Of a DNA stretch of 55,115 nt, positions 35,320-44,923 are shown piece after piece. Position 1 is the stretch's first letter. The number at the start of each line of letters is the position of its first letter. The stretch comes from Pseudomonadales bacterium (GTDB lineage Bacteria > Pseudomonadota > Gammaproteobacteria > Pseudomonadales > Pseudohongiellaceae), in assembly GCA_023257655.1 (NCBI GenBank), contig JALRBQ010000076.1:1-55115 (forward strand), given 5' to 3'. The notes under the pieces are model-generated. The model was not told the DNA's origin, did no database searches, and saw only the letters and a program-made list of their open reading frames with translations. The position numbers were made by a program, and so were the translations under genes.

Positions 35320-36291
35320 ATGCGTTCCATCCTGATCCCCCGAATTCTCTGTTCAATGCTTGCGCTGACAGGTCTCGCGGTCCATGCCGCTGAAGTCGAT
35401 CCTGGCATTCCCCAGTATGAGCGCACCAGCGGCGTTTCCGGCAATCTGTCCAGCGTCGGATCGGATACTCTGGCGAACCTGATGACCTTGTGGGCGGAAG
35501 ACTTCAAGCGTCTCTACCCCAATGTGAATATCCAGATTCAGGCGGCCGGTTCATCAACAGCGCCACCGGCGTTAACCGAGCGTACCTCCAACATCGGTCC
35601 CATGAGCCGCATGATGAAAGACAACGAAATCGAAGCCTTCGAATCCCGATACGGGTACAAGCCGACTGCAATACCAGTCGCCATCGATGCGCTGGCGGTG
35701 TTTGTGCACAAGGACAATCCCATTGAAGGTCTCACAATCCCGCAGGTCGATGCGATCTTCTCTTCCAACCAACGTTGTGGTTACGACGAAGCCATCACCA
35801 ACTGGGGCCAGTTGGGCATGCAGGGGCCGTGGCAACGTCGGGATGTGCAGCTGTTCGGACGCAACTCGGTTTCAGGCACCTATGGCTACTTCAAGGAAGT
35901 GGCGCTGTGTGACGGCGACTATCGCAACAACGTGAATGAGCAACCGGGTTCGGCTTCTGTCGTGCAATCTGTCAGTACTTCCATCAATGGCATCGGCTAT
36001 TCCGGAATCGGCTATCGCACCTCCAGTGTGCGCGCCGTGCCCATCGCCCGTAATGCCGACGGAGAGTTTTTCGAAGCAAGCCCGGAGAATGCCGTTGCCG
36101 GCAACTATCCGCTGGCTCGATTCCTCTATGTGTACGTTAATAAAGAGCCGAACAAGCCACTGCCGCCACTCGAGCGTGAGTTTGTGAAATCGATTCTGTC
36201 ACAATCCGGCCAAGGCATTGTGTTAAAAGATGGCTATATCCCTTTGCCTGCGCGCGTGGTTGCAGGCACTATGGAAAGTCTTGGCTTGTGA
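35320..36291 (+). CDS. pstS: Phosphate ABC transporter substrate-binding protein
   Basis: 323-aa periplasmic protein with a signal peptide (residues 1-23, ending VHAAE). The mature part follows the PstS fold: [21 protein letters not shown], then [26 protein letters not shown] with the phosphate-contacting serines, and [13 protein letters not shown] for the second phosphate loop. It delivers phosphate to PstCA. It lies in the order pstS, pstC, pstA, pstB, phoU, but about 156 bases and a second Pho box separate it from pstC, so pstCAB-phoU can be transcribed separately. It is divergent from ppk1. Confidence 0.95.
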   Translation: MRSILIPRILCSMLALTGLAVHAAEVDPGIPQYERTSGVSGNLSSVGSDTLANLMTLWAEDFKRLYPNVNIQIQAAGSSTAPPALTERTSNIGPMSRMMKDNEIEAFESRYGYKPTAIPVAIDALAVFVHKDNPIEGLTIPQVDAIFSSNQRCGYDEAITNWGQLGMQGPWQRRDVQLFGRNSVSGTYGYFKEVALCDGDYRNNVNEQPGSASVVQSVSTSINGIGYSGIGYRTSSVRAVPIARNADGEFFEASPENAVAGNYPLARFLYVYVNKEPNKPLPPLEREFVKSILSQSGQGIVLKDGYIPLPARVVAGTMESLGL

Positions 36292-36405
36292 GAGTGATTT
36301 GGGGCGGCGGGCACTTCTACCGGCCCTGATCCAGCTCATGCGAATAAGGTCTGGTTCTTTCGGGGGCTGGACCTTTTCATGGACAAGCGACAAATTATGA
36401 CGAAA

Positions 36406-36423
36406 CTGTCATCCTGCTGTAAA
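36406..36423 (+). promoter_or_regulatory. Pho box upstream of pstC
   Basis: CTGTCAT CCTG CTGTAAA shows two PhoB half-sites with an 11-base period, 24 bases before the pstC start. It gives pstCAB-phoU its own phosphate-starvation promoter. Confidence 0.8.
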
Positions 36424-36447
36424 AATAACGAAGACTAGCTGCACTCA

Positions 36448-38781
36448 ATGGCGACAGAACACACTCCCAGTATTCCCCCCGAGCCGGCGACACCGCCAGA
36501 GAGCATTCTGGATATGGGCTCGCGACGGCTGCAACTGCGTCGGCGACTCCGACATTTTTATGATCGCGCAGCGAAGATTGCCATTGCCGTGGGCGGGATT
36601 GCTGTGATTGTCGCGATTCTCGCCATCTTCCTGTACCTGTTTTACGAAGTGGTTCCGCTGTTCGAGTCGGCGCGAGTCGACGCCGCTGCGACTTACGAAT
36701 TGCCTGCTGACGACGGCTCCACAACTCTGCATTTGGCCATCGAAGAACAATCCGAGATCGGGCTACGCCTCGGCCAATCGGGTCAAATGCAATTTTTTCA
36801 GTTACGTGATGGTACGCCTGTGGTCAATGTTGCCCTGGCTTTGCCTGAAGGGACTCGAATTACGAGTTTCGCCATCGACACGGAAGAGAGTGGCATCTTC
36901 GCGGTGGGCCTCGATAGCGGTGAGGTATTGGTCGCCAGTTATGATTACACAACTTCCTATGCCCAGAGCAATAACGCGCGCACGCTGACACCCGTCGTCG
37001 ACTATCCGTTTGGCGCCGATCCCTATCGCCTGTTCGACAATCAGGCAGTCACCACGATCGCCTTGCGTTCACGCAGCGGCAACCTGTTGCTTGCTGGCAG
37101 CAATGGCCAGGGCCAGGCTGCACTGTTACGCGCGAGCAAACAGTCGAATCTGTTTGCCGCCTTCAATGGCGACAGCGGTGCTGCCAGCTTCGATATCGTG
37201 AAGACCACCGTGCCAATGCTGGTAACCGGTACGACCCGAATGTTCATCGAGGGCGACCAGCGGTGGCTCTTCTTTGTATCCGGCAACGGTCTGATCCGCG
37301 TGCTTGATATGCGGGCAGCTCTGAACAACCAGGCGGAGCAGTTCGAAATCGAGACATTCCTCACGGAGAACGGCGCCCGACCTACGCGTATCGCGTTCCT
37401 GCTCGGCGGTATATCCCTGCTGGTCGCCGACAGCACCGGCGTGGTTTCTCAATGGTTCCTGATACGGGATGGTCAGCAGACGCGACTGGAACGAGCGCGC
37501 TTTTTCCCCTCGTTCGATTCTGCAGTCGCCACCCTGGCGCCGGAACAGCGGCGCAAGAATTTCGTCGCAGCCGATGCTAACGGGTCGGTCGCCATTTTTA
37601 ACTCGACTGCGCATCGGGAAGTGTTCAAGCAAGCACTGCTGACATCGACCCCAGGCGCAATGGCAATTTCGCCTCGGGGTGATGCCCTGTTGATCGAGAC
37701 TACAGAAGGCATGTTTCATTACTGGGAAGTGCATAATGAGCATCCTGAAGTCTCGTGGACCGCACTGTGGGACAAGGTATGGTATGAAGGTTATTCGGAA
37801 CCCGAGTACATCTGGCAGTCTTCGGCGGCGACCAATGAATTTGAGCCAAAATACTCGCTCGTACCGCTTTCGTTCGGCACTCTGAAGGCCGCGTTCTATG
37901 CGATGCTGCTGGCGGCACCGCTGGCGATTTGCGGAGCCGTGTTCACCGGCTATTTCATGGCGCCGAGAATGCGTCGCAAGGTCAAACCGCTGATCGAACT
38001 GATGGAAGCCCTGCCGACGGTCGTACTCGGTTTCCTGGCAGGGCTCTGGCTCGCTCCCTTCGTGGAAAGAAACCTGCTGGGCATCTTCAATATCCTTTTT
38101 GTCCTGCCGTTGTCGATACTGCTGGCGAGTTATCTGTGGTTGCGACTGCCCTCTGACTGGCGCCATCGGGTGCCGGAAGGGTGGGAAGCCGGGATCCTGA
38201 TTCCGATGGTACTACTGTTCGGTTATCTCTCGTTTGTGCTCGCGGCGCCCATTGAAAACCTGTTTTTTGCCGGTGATCTGCGCTACTTCATCAGCAATGA
38301 CCTGGGCATAACTTACGATCAACGCAATGCATTGGTGGTTGGATTCGCCATGGGTTTCGCGGTGATTCCGACAATTTTCTCCATCGCCGAAGACGCCATC
38401 TTTACGGTCCCTAAACATCTGACCTATGGCTCATTGGCATTGGGTGCAACTCCCTGGCAAAGCCTCTATCGTGTTGTGTTGCCCACGGCGAGTCCGGGCA
38501 TTTTCAGTGCCCTGATGATCGGTATGGGCCGCGCGGTGGGAGAGACGATGATTGTACTGATGGCGACCGGCAATACCCCGATTATGGATGTCAATATCTT
38601 CGAAGGCATGCGTACCCTGGCAGCCAATATCGCAGTCGAGATACCGGAATCGGAGGTTGATAGTACCCATTACCGAATCCTGTTCCTGGCGGCACTGGTG
38701 TTGTTCCTGTTCACCTTTGTGTTTAACACCGTGGCGGAAATTGTGCGCCAACGATTGCGCAATAAGTACAGTACGATATGA
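36448..38781 (+). CDS. pstC: Phosphate ABC transporter permease PstC, long form
   Basis: 777-aa inner-membrane protein, more than twice the length of E. coli PstC. One helix (about residues 43-66) is followed by a roughly 400-residue periplasmic region rich in short beta strands (for example LLLAGSNGQGQAALLR, GISLLVADSTGVVSQWFL), suggesting a propeller-like domain. The permease core begins near residue 475 with about six helices and carries the coupling-loop region LALGATPWQSLYRVVLPTASPGI. Such long PstC proteins occur in pseudomonads and relatives. The stop overlaps the pstA start (ATGA, 4 bases). Confidence 0.92.
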   Translation: MATEHTPSIPPEPATPPESILDMGSRRLQLRRRLRHFYDRAAKIAIAVGGIAVIVAILAIFLYLFYEVVPLFESARVDAAATYELPADDGSTTLHLAIEEQSEIGLRLGQSGQMQFFQLRDGTPVVNVALALPEGTRITSFAIDTEESGIFAVGLDSGEVLVASYDYTTSYAQSNNARTLTPVVDYPFGADPYRLFDNQAVTTIALRSRSGNLLLAGSNGQGQAALLRASKQSNLFAAFNGDSGAASFDIVKTTVPMLVTGTTRMFIEGDQRWLFFVSGNGLIRVLDMRAALNNQAEQFEIETFLTENGARPTRIAFLLGGISLLVADSTGVVSQWFLIRDGQQTRLERARFFPSFDSAVATLAPEQRRKNFVAADANGSVAIFNSTAHREVFKQALLTSTPGAMAISPRGDALLIETTEGMFHYWEVHNEHPEVSWTALWDKVWYEGYSEPEYIWQSSAATNEFEPKYSLVPLSFGTLKAAFYAMLLAAPLAICGAVFTGYFMAPRMRRKVKPLIELMEALPTVVLGFLAGLWLAPFVERNLLGIFNILFVLPLSILLASYLWLRLPSDWRHRVPEGWEAGILIPMVLLFGYLSFVLAAPIENLFFAGDLRYFISNDLGITYDQRNALVVGFAMGFAVIPTIFSIAEDAIFTVPKHLTYGSLALGATPWQSLYRVVLPTASPGIFSALMIGMGRAVGETMIVLMATGNTPIMDVNIFEGMRTLAANIAVEIPESEVDSTHYRILFLAALVLFLFTFVFNTVAEIVRQRLRNKYSTI

Positions 38782-40475
38782 ACCTGAATCTAAAGAAATG
38801 GTATTCGACGGGTACGCCCTGGATATGGCTCACAGCCGGAGCGGTGGCAATCAGTATAGTCATGGTGCTGGGCTTGCTGGTTCTGCTCACCGTGCGGGGG
38901 ATGAACCACTTCTGGCCAAAGGACGTCATGCAGGCGCATTACGCTCCGCCCAATGCGCAACAGGAAATTACCATCACACAGGTAATCGGTGAATTCGTCG
39001 AGAGTGAAAACATCATCGCCCAGCAAATTATTTCATCGGGCATTCCCGTGGACGAGTCTCAACCAGAATACCGCCGCGAATTGCTGAAGCTTGGCAACCG
39101 TGACCTGACTGGAGCTGACTTCAGTTGGGTGCTGACCGACTTCATTTCTGACGTGGAATATCCGGCAAACCTGGTGGTGCTGGAACGTCGTGAATGGGGC
39201 AATTTCTACGGGTATCTGCAGTCTGTCTCAGAGGCGGGTACGGTTGTCGCTGAGGTAAATATTGACGAGGTGCAAGATGACTCTGCCTGGGATGAGTTCA
39301 CAGCGCGTCTGGAGAGGGCGCTGGCGCTACATGATGAGATTTACAAGATAGAGAATCAGGATATTGGCGAGATTAATTATCGAGTCGAGCGCCTGAGATT
39401 GCAGCAGCGTCGACTCGAGCTCGACGGTCGCGCCACCGCCGACGCGCTCGCCGACATCGCGGCACAACGACAGGACCTGGAGACCGAATACGAGGTTTTG
39501 CAAGTCTCCTTGATTGATTTGTATGAACAGGTAAACCGGGACACCGCGACCTTCATCGCCGCCAATGCACAAGAGAAGGTGATCGAGCTTGCCGATGTGG
39601 TGCGTGCCTACCGTCCGAACCAGATGGGGCTCGGCGCAAAGCTGTTGGGTTACGGTGCCAAACTGGGTGAGTTCCTCACCGATGAGCCTCGGGAGGCTAA
39701 CACAGAGGGCGGTATCTTCCCGGCGATTTTTGGTACTGTCATGATGGTCATGTTGATGTCAGTGTTCGTGACGCCCTTCGGAGTGATCGCCGCTGTCTAC
39801 TTGCGTGAATACGCGCGCCAGGGTTTTGTCACTAGGGCAATTCGCATCGCTGTGAACAACCTTGCTGGCGTGCCCTCAATTGTCTACGGCGTATTTGGTC
39901 TCGGATTCTTCATTTACATTTTGGGCGGACAGATCGATCAGTTGTTCTACCCTGAAGCCTTGCCGGCGCCCACGTTCGGCACGCCAGGTTTGCTGTGGGC
40001 GTCCATTACCCTGGCGTTGCTCACAGTGCCGGTTGTGATTGTGGCAACAGAAGAGGGGCTTGCCCGGATTCCCCGCAGCGTGCGAGAGGGCAGTCTGGCT
40101 CTGGGCGCGACGAAGTTTGAGACGCTGTGGCGCGTGGTATTGCCGATGGCCAGCCCGGCCATGATGACTGGCCTGATCCTCGCGGTAGCTCGGGCCGCTG
40201 GCGAGGTGGCACCGCTGATGCTGGTCGGAGTCGTGAAACTGGCGCCCTCATTACCGGTGGATGGCAATTACCCCTATTTGCATCTGGAGCAAAAGTTCAT
40301 GCATCTGGGGTTCCATATTTACGATGTCGGATTCCAGAGCCCGAATATCGAGGCGGCGCGACCTTTGGTGTTTGCGACGGCATTATTACTGGTGATCGTG
40401 ATCGCCCTGTTGAACCTGAGCGCAGTGGCCTTGCGCAATCACCTGCGAGAGAAATACAAATCCCTGGATGTCTGA
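38778..40475 (+). CDS. pstA: Phosphate ABC transporter permease PstA, long form
   Basis: 565-aa inner-membrane protein. A first helix (about residues 14-36) is followed by a periplasmic region of about 270 residues that includes a long charged helix likely to form a coiled coil (about 175-265, with repeated Leu/Glu/Arg spacing). The permease core (about residues 310-565) carries [30 protein letters not shown] and the coupling motif [23 protein letters not shown]. It pairs with the long PstC; matching periplasmic extensions in both suggest they interact. It starts within the pstC stop codon. Confidence 0.93.
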   Translation: MNLNLKKWYSTGTPWIWLTAGAVAISIVMVLGLLVLLTVRGMNHFWPKDVMQAHYAPPNAQQEITITQVIGEFVESENIIAQQIISSGIPVDESQPEYRRELLKLGNRDLTGADFSWVLTDFISDVEYPANLVVLERREWGNFYGYLQSVSEAGTVVAEVNIDEVQDDSAWDEFTARLERALALHDEIYKIENQDIGEINYRVERLRLQQRRLELDGRATADALADIAAQRQDLETEYEVLQVSLIDLYEQVNRDTATFIAANAQEKVIELADVVRAYRPNQMGLGAKLLGYGAKLGEFLTDEPREANTEGGIFPAIFGTVMMVMLMSVFVTPFGVIAAVYLREYARQGFVTRAIRIAVNNLAGVPSIVYGVFGLGFFIYILGGQIDQLFYPEALPAPTFGTPGLLWASITLALLTVPVVIVATEEGLARIPRSVREGSLALGATKFETLWRVVLPMASPAMMTGLILAVARAAGEVAPLMLVGVVKLAPSLPVDGNYPYLHLEQKFMHLGFHIYDVGFQSPNIEAARPLVFATALLLVIVIALLNLSAVALRNHLREKYKSLDV

Positions 40476-40486
40476 TCCAAGCAGAG

Positions 40487-41359
40487 ATGAGTAAAGCGAT
40501 GAATGAAAGGAATAACAAACTGGAAGTCGAGGAGAAACCCGCCATGCGCAAGATAGATGTCTCGTCCGTGTTGCGACAAGCGTCGACTCCAGAAGACGAG
40601 ATGGCGAGCTGTCTCGAGGTTGAGAACCTGAACCTGTTTTACTCCAGGACGAAACAGGCTCTGATCGACATCAGCCTGACCATTCCGAAGCAATGTGTCA
40701 CAGCCTTTATCGGACCCAGTGGATGCGGCAAATCGAGTCTGCTGCGTTGCTTTAACCGCATGAACGATCTTGTCGACGATTGTGTCATCGAAGGCAAAAT
40801 CATTCTGGACGGTCTTGATATTTATGAGAAGTCTATCGATGTCGCCGACCTGCGACGCCGTGTGGGCATGGTGTTTCAGAAGCCTAATCCGTTTCCGAAG
40901 TCGATCTATGAGAATGTCGCCTATGGTCTGCGCATTCAGGGCATCAATTCCAAGCGGGTTCTGGACGAGGTTGTGGAGCGTTCGCTGCGGTCTGCTGCCT
41001 TGTGGGATGAGGTGAAAGACCGCCTGCATGATAGTGCCCTCGGGATGTCAGGCGGTCAGCAACAGCGTCTCGTCATAGCGCGCACAATCGCGGTGGAACC
41101 GGAGGTGTTATTGCTGGACGAACCTGCCTCGGCGTTGGACCCGATCTCGACTCTGAAAATCGAAGAACTGATTAACGATCTGAAGGAAGACTACACAATC
41201 GTCATCGTTACCCACAACATGCAACAGGCGGCGCGCGTGTCGGATTTCACGGCCTTCATGTACATGGGCAACATGGTGGAATTCAATACCACCGATACAA
41301 TTTTTACCAATCCAGCCGAAAAACAGACTGAAGACTACATTACGGGACGATACGGCTAG
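40487..41359 (+). CDS. pstB: Phosphate ABC transporter ATP-binding protein
   Basis: 290-aa ATPase from the ATG at 40487; an alternative ATG at 40544 has the better ribosome-binding site (AGGAG at 40530-40534) and would give 271 residues. Walker A is GPSGCGKSS, the Q-loop is in [10 protein letters not shown], the signature is MSGGQQQRL and Walker B is [13 protein letters not shown], with the PstB-specific [10 protein letters not shown]. It energises PstCA. It follows pstA by 11 bases and precedes phoU by 54. Confidence 0.95.
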   Translation: MSKAMNERNNKLEVEEKPAMRKIDVSSVLRQASTPEDEMASCLEVENLNLFYSRTKQALIDISLTIPKQCVTAFIGPSGCGKSSLLRCFNRMNDLVDDCVIEGKIILDGLDIYEKSIDVADLRRRVGMVFQKPNPFPKSIYENVAYGLRIQGINSKRVLDEVVERSLRSAALWDEVKDRLHDSALGMSGGQQQRLVIARTIAVEPEVLLLDEPASALDPISTLKIEELINDLKEDYTIVIVTHNMQQAARVSDFTAFMYMGNMVEFNTTDTIFTNPAEKQTEDYITGRYG

Positions 41360-41413
41360 GTGGCGGAGATTGGATCATCACTACATACAGCATTATCCAT
41401 GCAGGATTAATTT

Positions 41414-42139
41414 ATGAAATCGTCGGCTAAAAATCACGGGCATCACATCTCCCAGCAGTTCAACGCGGAGCTGGAAGATGTGAAAAACAGCATGCTGGAG
41501 ATGGGTGGCATCATCGAGAAGCGCCTGGGTGATGCAGTGACATCTGTCGTCGAAAGTGACAGCGGCTTGGCCGCGCGCATCATCGACGAAGATGATGTCA
41601 TCGATACCATGGAAGTTCAGATTGACGAAGAGTGCAATCTTATCATCGCTCGTCGCCAACCCGCCGCCAGCGATTTGCGGATGGTGTTGGGCATCATCAA
41701 GGCTGTGCGGGATCTGGAACGTATCGGCGATGAGACATCTAAGATCGCCCGCATGGCCATCAAACTGAGCGAGGAAGGGGAATTCCCTGGCGGCTTCGTG
41801 GAATTCAAGCGACTCGGCGAACAGGTCAGCAAGATGGTCAATATGTCACTCGATTGCTTCGCCCGCTATGACGCCGAAGCCGCGATCGAGGTAGCGCAGT
41901 ATGACGCGACCGTCGATAACGAGTACGGCAGTGCCATGCGGTCCATGATTACCTACATGATGGAAGATCCCCGCAGTATTACCCGGGTCCTGAATGTGCT
42001 GTGGGCCCTGCGGGCCCTCGAGCGCGTCGGCGATCATGCCAAGAATATCTGTGAGCACGTCATCTACGTGGTCAAGGGTATGGACGTTCGTCACAAGAAC
42101 CTGGATCGCGTGGCAGAGAAGATCAACACCGAGTCCTGA
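41414..42139 (+). CDS. phoU: Phosphate signalling protein PhoU
   Basis: 241-aa all-helical protein made of two PhoU repeats. Each carries the metal-binding acidic pattern, for example EDDVIDTMEVQIDEECN in the first repeat, and RALERVGDHAKNICEHVIY in the second. It connects the Pst transporter to PhoR and restrains the Pho regulon when phosphate is sufficient. It is the last gene of pstCAB-phoU; no terminator is obvious before the next Pho box. Confidence 0.96.
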   Translation: MKSSAKNHGHHISQQFNAELEDVKNSMLEMGGIIEKRLGDAVTSVVESDSGLAARIIDEDDVIDTMEVQIDEECNLIIARRQPAASDLRMVLGIIKAVRDLERIGDETSKIARMAIKLSEEGEFPGGFVEFKRLGEQVSKMVNMSLDCFARYDAEAAIEVAQYDATVDNEYGSAMRSMITYMMEDPRSITRVLNVLWALRALERVGDHAKNICEHVIYVVKGMDVRHKNLDRVAEKINTES

Positions 42140-42198
42140 TCCCCAGGACTCACCCGCCCGCGCAAGGAAAATGACAAATTAGAGTCATTTCTGTCATT

Positions 42199-42216
42199 TT
42201 GTCATGTTTTTGTAAT
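42199..42216 (+). promoter_or_regulatory. Pho box (with extra half-site) upstream of the porin gene
   Basis: TTGTCAT GTTT TTGTAAT forms two half-sites with an 11-base period, 80 bases before the porin start. Another CTGTCAT lies at 42191, eight bases upstream. The -10-like TATAGT at 42227-42232 is well placed for a PhoB-activated promoter. Confidence 0.74.
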
Positions 42217-42296
42217 ATTTCCGCAATATAGTGTGCAGCAGTTTCATCACGTTATCCCGAGACCCTGTACAAGACACTATAACGGAGAGCCTGCCC

Positions 42297-43229
42297 ATGC
42301 GCCTCAAGTCCAACCTGTTACTCCTGACGATGCCCCTGTTCGTATCAGTCCCTGCCATTGCCCAGGATTCTCTGATCCCCGAACTCTACGGACGCATCAA
42401 CATCAACGCGGAAATCATGAAGCCGGACTCCGGCGATTCTGAATCCGACATCGTAAGCAATGCCTCCCGCCTCGGTGTTCGTGGCAGCAAGGAAATCAGC
42501 CCCGGCCTGGAACTGATCTATCAGATCGAATACGAAGTCGATCCCGCCGATGGTGATATCAGCGGTCAGTCATTCAAGCAGCGTAACTCGTTCCTCGGCT
42601 TCGAAGGCGCCTACGGCACAATTCTGGTAGGCAAGCACGACACGCCCCTGAAAGAGACCCAGAATCGTATCGACCTCTTCAATGACATGATCGGCGATAT
42701 CAAGAACGTAGTAGACGGGGAGAACCGGGTGAATGACATCATCCTGTATGAGTCGCCGGAATATTCGGGTTTCCATGCCTCCCTGGCGACAATTGCCGGT
42801 GGTCAGGACTCCGACTTCACCAGTTCGATCAGTGCCTCGGTCACCTATGAAAATGAGCTTTTCTATGCCGCACTGGGTCTTGATAGCGATGTAGAAAATC
42901 GCGATGTTGTTCGCTTTGTCTCTCAGCTCTATCTGGGAAATCTCACCCTCGGGGCGCTCTATCAGGAATCCGAAAAAACCCAGGTTCCCGGTGCAGACAA
43001 GGAAGACGGTACGTTCGTGAGTGCGGCCTACAAGGTCAACAAGTTCACCTGGAAAGCTCAGTATGGGGTTTCCGATGAGAAGGCTCCAGGCAAGGAGCAA
43101 CTCACCGCCGGTTTTGATTACAGTCTGGGCGACAACACCAAACTGTTCACCTACATCACGACCTTCGCAGCCGATAATTCGGCACTTGAAAACGATCACT
43201 ACGGAGTTGGCTTCGAGCACCGCTTCTAG
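42297..43229 (+). CDS. Gram-negative porin, probably phosphate-starvation induced
   Basis: 310-aa outer-membrane porin with a signal peptide (residues 1-21, ending AIAQD). The N-terminal strand LYGRININAE, the RLGVRGSKEISPGLELIYQIEYEVD segment, SFLGFEGAYGTILVGKHDTP and the terminal phenylalanine (GVGFEHRF) are typical of 16-stranded trimeric porins. ATG at 42297 follows CGGAGAG; the open frame starts earlier but lacks a signal. The Pho box upstream and position after phoU indicate a PhoE-like role in anion uptake under phosphate limitation, although it is not closely PhoE by sequence. A long hairpin terminator lies at 43261-43304. Confidence 0.88.
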   Translation: MRLKSNLLLLTMPLFVSVPAIAQDSLIPELYGRININAEIMKPDSGDSESDIVSNASRLGVRGSKEISPGLELIYQIEYEVDPADGDISGQSFKQRNSFLGFEGAYGTILVGKHDTPLKETQNRIDLFNDMIGDIKNVVDGENRVNDIILYESPEYSGFHASLATIAGGQDSDFTSSISASVTYENELFYAALGLDSDVENRDVVRFVSQLYLGNLTLGALYQESEKTQVPGADKEDGTFVSAAYKVNKFTWKAQYGVSDEKAPGKEQLTAGFDYSLGDNTKLFTYITTFAADNSALENDHYGVGFEHRF

Positions 43230-43246
43230 TCGGCGCTCACGCGAAG

Positions 43247-44599
43247 TTAGCTAATTGATGCCGCCTCGTTTGCGATCGCAAGCGGGGCGGTTTTGTTTGT
43301 GCCGGTAGAGAGTCGTGACAGGGGGAGTTTGCAGGTGAATTTACTGCCTTTGCCAAACTCGCTGTCAATCAGCAATTCCCCGTTATGCCGTGACAGGATG
43401 TGCTTGACGATCGCGAGACCGAGGCCCGTGCCCCCGGTGTCGGCAGAGCGACTGCTGTCGACGCGGTAGAAACGCTCTGTCAGACGCGGAATGTGTTTGG
43501 CCTCAATGCCAACACCGTTGTCCGTGACGGCAATCAGTAGGGATTTTTTGGTCTTCTTTGCCGTTAATTGGATCTTGCCATGGGCGGGCGTGTATTTCGC
43601 TGCGTTCACAACCAGATTCGAAATGGCGCTGTACATCTCACTGCGCTTGCCGGTGAGTTCAAATGAATCATCACATTCGATCTCGAATTTATGTGATTTC
43701 TCTTCGAACATCTGTTGCAGGTCGTTGTCGATCTCCTGGAACAAGCCTGCCAGATTGATTCTGTCCTGTTGGCGTGACATGGCTTCAGTTTCCAACGAAG
43801 CCAGAGTCAGCAGGTCACGAACGATATTTTCCATGCGCATGGCCTGTTGGCGCATCTGACGCATCGGGTTCTGCCATTTGGGGTTGAGTTCGTCCATGTT
43901 GTCGACGATCGCTTCCAGATAGCCCTTGATAACAGTTATTGGCGTGCCGAGTTCATGGGAGACGTTGCCGACGAAATCCTTGCGCATGGACTCCAAACGA
44001 TGCAACTGAGTGATATCGCGCACGATCATCAGGCGTTCATGCTCACCGAATAGGGCAATCTGAAATTCCAGTACCCGCTGACTGTCGCCCGGCGCCTTGA
44101 TCTTGAGAGTCTGGGTGTAATTCTCGCGATGAAAATAATCGGCAAACAGGGGGTCACGAATCAAGTTTGTGACAGATTGGTTACGGTCTTTGGGATATTG
44201 CAGACCCAGCAATTTCTCACTGGCCAGATTCCACCAGTCCAGATTGCCTTTCTTGTTGATCATGATGAACGCCATCTCCAGCGCGGCAGAGGATTCCTGC
44301 GCCTTGTTGATGATGTTTTCCAGATAGGCACTTGCCTTGCGTTCTTGATTCTGGAGGCGATAGATGCCATCGAAGATGTCGCCCCAGATACCGAAACTCT
44401 CCGGCGGATCGGAATGGTCATCGGCGGTATTTCGTGTCAGCCACAGATGCAGGCGCCGGAGTTGGAACAGGTTAACCGCGACGTAGAGCGCGAGAGCGAT
44501 GAGCAGCGCCAGCGTGAGCTCACCCAGCACGAGGCCTGTTACTGCCGCGGCCGCCATAACCAGCAGCAGTCGCTTCAGCTCAGAATGCCAATTCCGCAT
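43247..44599 (-). CDS. phoR: Phosphate regulon sensor histidine kinase PhoR
   Basis: 450-aa membrane kinase. Two N-terminal hydrophobic helices (about residues 8-45) are followed by a PAS domain (about 100-200) and HisKA with H215 in SHELGTP. HATPase_c follows, with GVGIEAKHIPRLTERFYRVD (the FYRVD element is characteristic of PhoR), TGGTGLGLAIVKHI and FTCKLPLS. It phosphorylates PhoB in low phosphate and is restrained by PhoU/Pst. The usual SHELRTP motif has Gly in place of Arg (residue 218). The normal partner phoB is not next to it; upstream is a 324-base gap and ompA on the other strand. It is convergent with the porin. Confidence 0.93.
   Translation of the reverse strand: MRNWHSELKRLLLVMAAAAVTGLVLGELTLALLIALALYVAVNLFQLRRLHLWLTRNTADDHSDPPESFGIWGDIFDGIYRLQNQERKASAYLENIINKAQESSAALEMAFIMINKKGNLDWWNLASEKLLGLQYPKDRNQSVTNLIRDPLFADYFHRENYTQTLKIKAPGDSQRVLEFQIALFGEHERLMIVRDITQLHRLESMRKDFVGNVSHELGTPITVIKGYLEAIVDNMDELNPKWQNPMRQMRQQAMRMENIVRDLLTLASLETEAMSRQQDRINLAGLFQEIDNDLQQMFEEKSHKFEIECDDSFELTGKRSEMYSAISNLVVNAAKYTPAHGKIQLTAKKTKKSLLIAVTDNGVGIEAKHIPRLTERFYRVDSSRSADTGGTGLGLAIVKHILSRHNGELLIDSEFGKGSKFTCKLPLSRLSTGTNKTAPLAIANEAASIS
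43261..43304 (+). terminator. Strong porin terminator lying inside the 3' end of phoR
   Basis: Positions 43261-43290 fold into a 14-bp stem with a minimal AT loop (two G-T wobbles), followed by TTTTGTTTG. It ends plus-strand porin transcription. The same bases encode the last residues of phoR on the minus strand, so the two genes share this DNA. Confidence 0.83.
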
Positions 44600-44923
44600 A
44601 GAATTCCTGTTTGTCTCGACTGATTCTCACACGGATTTCATCAGCCATTCGGGCAAAATCCGAGCGCAATTCAGTCAATATTCTGGCAATCGGTCCAGCC
44701 GGTATTGTAGTGAGTTAAATGGGGCCGAGCCACCTCAAATAGCTATTGACAGTGCATTGGGCTAGCCTCATAGTCGCGCCCGCAAAAGACCCGGGGAGCC
44801 CGTTTTTTCCTGAGTCCGGCGCTGAAAACTCAACCAGCCCCGACACTGGACTGTGCGGATTGGCGACTTATAATGAACGTCGTTTACAACTCACCTTCAG
44901 ACTTCACCACACCGGAAACTTTA
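44600..44923 (+). promoter_or_regulatory. Gene-free region with candidate ompA promoters and an early hairpin
   Basis: No gene is visible in these 324 bases. TTGACA (44746-44751) and CATAGT (44769-44774) are 17 bases apart. A short hairpin CGGG GAG CCCG followed by TTTTTT lies immediately after, at 44792-44808, which could cut this transcript short. A second candidate has a perfect TATAAT at 44869-44874 with only a weak -35 and would give ompA a 5' leader of about 43 bases. The phoR promoter must lie on the minus strand here but I cannot place it. Confidence 0.45.

Noticed and set aside
37126..38166. 346-codon minus-strand ORF opposite pstC
   Set aside because: Antisense to the conserved permease region; biased Arg/His/Gln composition and no motif.
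44600..44923. phoB expected beside phoR
   Set aside because: No receiver or winged-helix coding sequence on either strand in this gap or elsewhere in the window.
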